6,432 nt of DNA from UBA6078 sp964468685 (GTDB lineage: Bacteria; Desulfobacterota; Syntrophia; Syntrophales; UBA2210): positions 1 through 6,432 of the forward strand of contig CAYXUH010000092.1 of assembly GCA_964468685.1 (NCBI GenBank), written 5' to 3'. Shown here one piece after another: positions 6,010 to 6,432 of this stretch. How positions within the stretch are numbered: position 1 is the stretch's first letter; each line of letters opens with the position of its first letter. Below the pieces are notes generated by a model. The model saw only the letters and a list, made by a program, of their open reading frames with translations, was not told the DNA's origin and searched no databases. Both the position numbers and the translations under genes were made by a program.

Positions 6010-6432
6010 TCACCAGTGGGCGAAGCCTAAAAGCTGAGGATAATTCATGGGCGTTTGAATATTTGAATGACCAGGGCGCACCATGATCTCAAAAGTGTTC
6101 ATACCATTGGTTGCCCAGATCGAAGCTCTGCGGTGACGTAAGTTATGCCAGCTCCATTTCTTCTGGCTTAACTTCTTTACCTTGTCCTCCAAAAATCTTG
6201 GGATATCCCCCCAAACATTGAAAACCATCTCCTTTACCTTTGGAATTTTGTAGTCCTTCAGGCATTTCGGTATAGGGATTCTTCTGGGAGTAAGATTTGA
6301 GTTTTTGCTCTTTCTGGTCTACAAGGTGATGAGTTCCCCATCAATATCCGCTGATGTTAATCGTATGGCTTCCATAATCCGGCAGCAACCTTCTCCCGTG
6401 AATCATGTGCACAGCAGATGGTGAAAGTGTAC
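6010..6432 (-). pseudogene. Tyrosine recombinase (phage-type integrase), C-terminal catalytic part, broken by stops and cut by the window edge
   Basis: One reading frame from 6432 to the TGA at 6012-6010 carries an integrase catalytic domain but holds two in-frame stops: TGA at 6405-6403 and TAG at 6321-6319. The TAG stands in ITL(stop)TRKSK, where a TGG Trp codon would fit. Before it is CCRIMEAIRLTSADID, the box I region with the first catalytic Arg. TRKSK and PRRIPIP match the lysine-bearing beta region. After it are HNLRH (box II His and Arg), PGHSNIQT (normally LGHS) and the tyrosine in MNYPQLL. The last 72 codons (6228-6010) stay open from an internal ATG. Catalytic residues remain visible, but the protein cannot be made whole unless stops are read through. 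It lies 132 bp from the tRNA remnant, which supports an old tRNA-integrated element. Confidence 0.75.

Noticed and set aside
1..6432. CRISPR array, IS element, toxin-antitoxin pair or defence genes
   Set aside because: No spaced direct repeats, transposase frame or small paired genes were seen. Apart from the recombinase relic, all genes are ordinary transport, metabolic or scaffold types.

Overview
The window reads as an ordinary stretch of bacterial chromosome, with every convincing gene on the minus strand, followed at the right edge by the worn end of an integrated element. Organism: a Gram-negative-type anaerobe or syntroph, possibly of the Desulfobacterota/Syntrophia sort. This is inferred from the high-GC coding sequence, a rubrerythrin, a GlcD-type 2-hydroxyacid dehydrogenase and a TPR protein. 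It is a guess at phylum level only.

Layout in the direction of transcription (high to low coordinates). At 6432-6010 is the 3' part of a tyrosine recombinase gene broken by in-frame stops. Next come an AT-rich spacer (6009-5878), the 3' half of a class II tRNA that reads best as tRNA-Leu(CAA) (5877-5823), and a good rho-independent terminator (5809-5776). A gene for a protein made almost wholly of TPR repeats follows (5728-4772). A sigma70-like promoter (4742-4713) then serves an intact tRNA-Ala(CGC) (4689-4614). After a 77-bp spacer holding an inverted repeat, a five-gene operon-like run begins: solute-binding protein, permease, ATPase, second permease and a GlcD-like FAD dehydrogenase (4536-153). 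The first codons of a rubrerythrin gene (63-1) close the window.

How the genes fit together. The four transporter genes make a complete polar-amino-acid (PAAT/HAAT type) ABC importer: periplasmic receptor, two different permease subunits and one ATPase. The dehydrogenase starts 14 bp after the second permease and is very likely co-transcribed with it. This suggests, without proving, that the imported compound or a product of it is a 2-hydroxy acid. A 13-bp hairpin between the receptor gene and the first permease gene is well placed to make receptor mRNA more abundant than mRNA for the membrane parts. The tRNA-Leu 3' half plus recombinase remnant is the classical signature of site-specific integration into a tRNA gene. 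The element itself should continue to the right of the window.

I did not find a new defence system, CRISPR array, retron or other clearly undescribed system. The points most worth checking are the att-like tRNA remnant, the pairing of the dehydrogenase with the importer, the intercistronic hairpin and the lack of a visible promoter between tRNA-Ala and the transporter operon.
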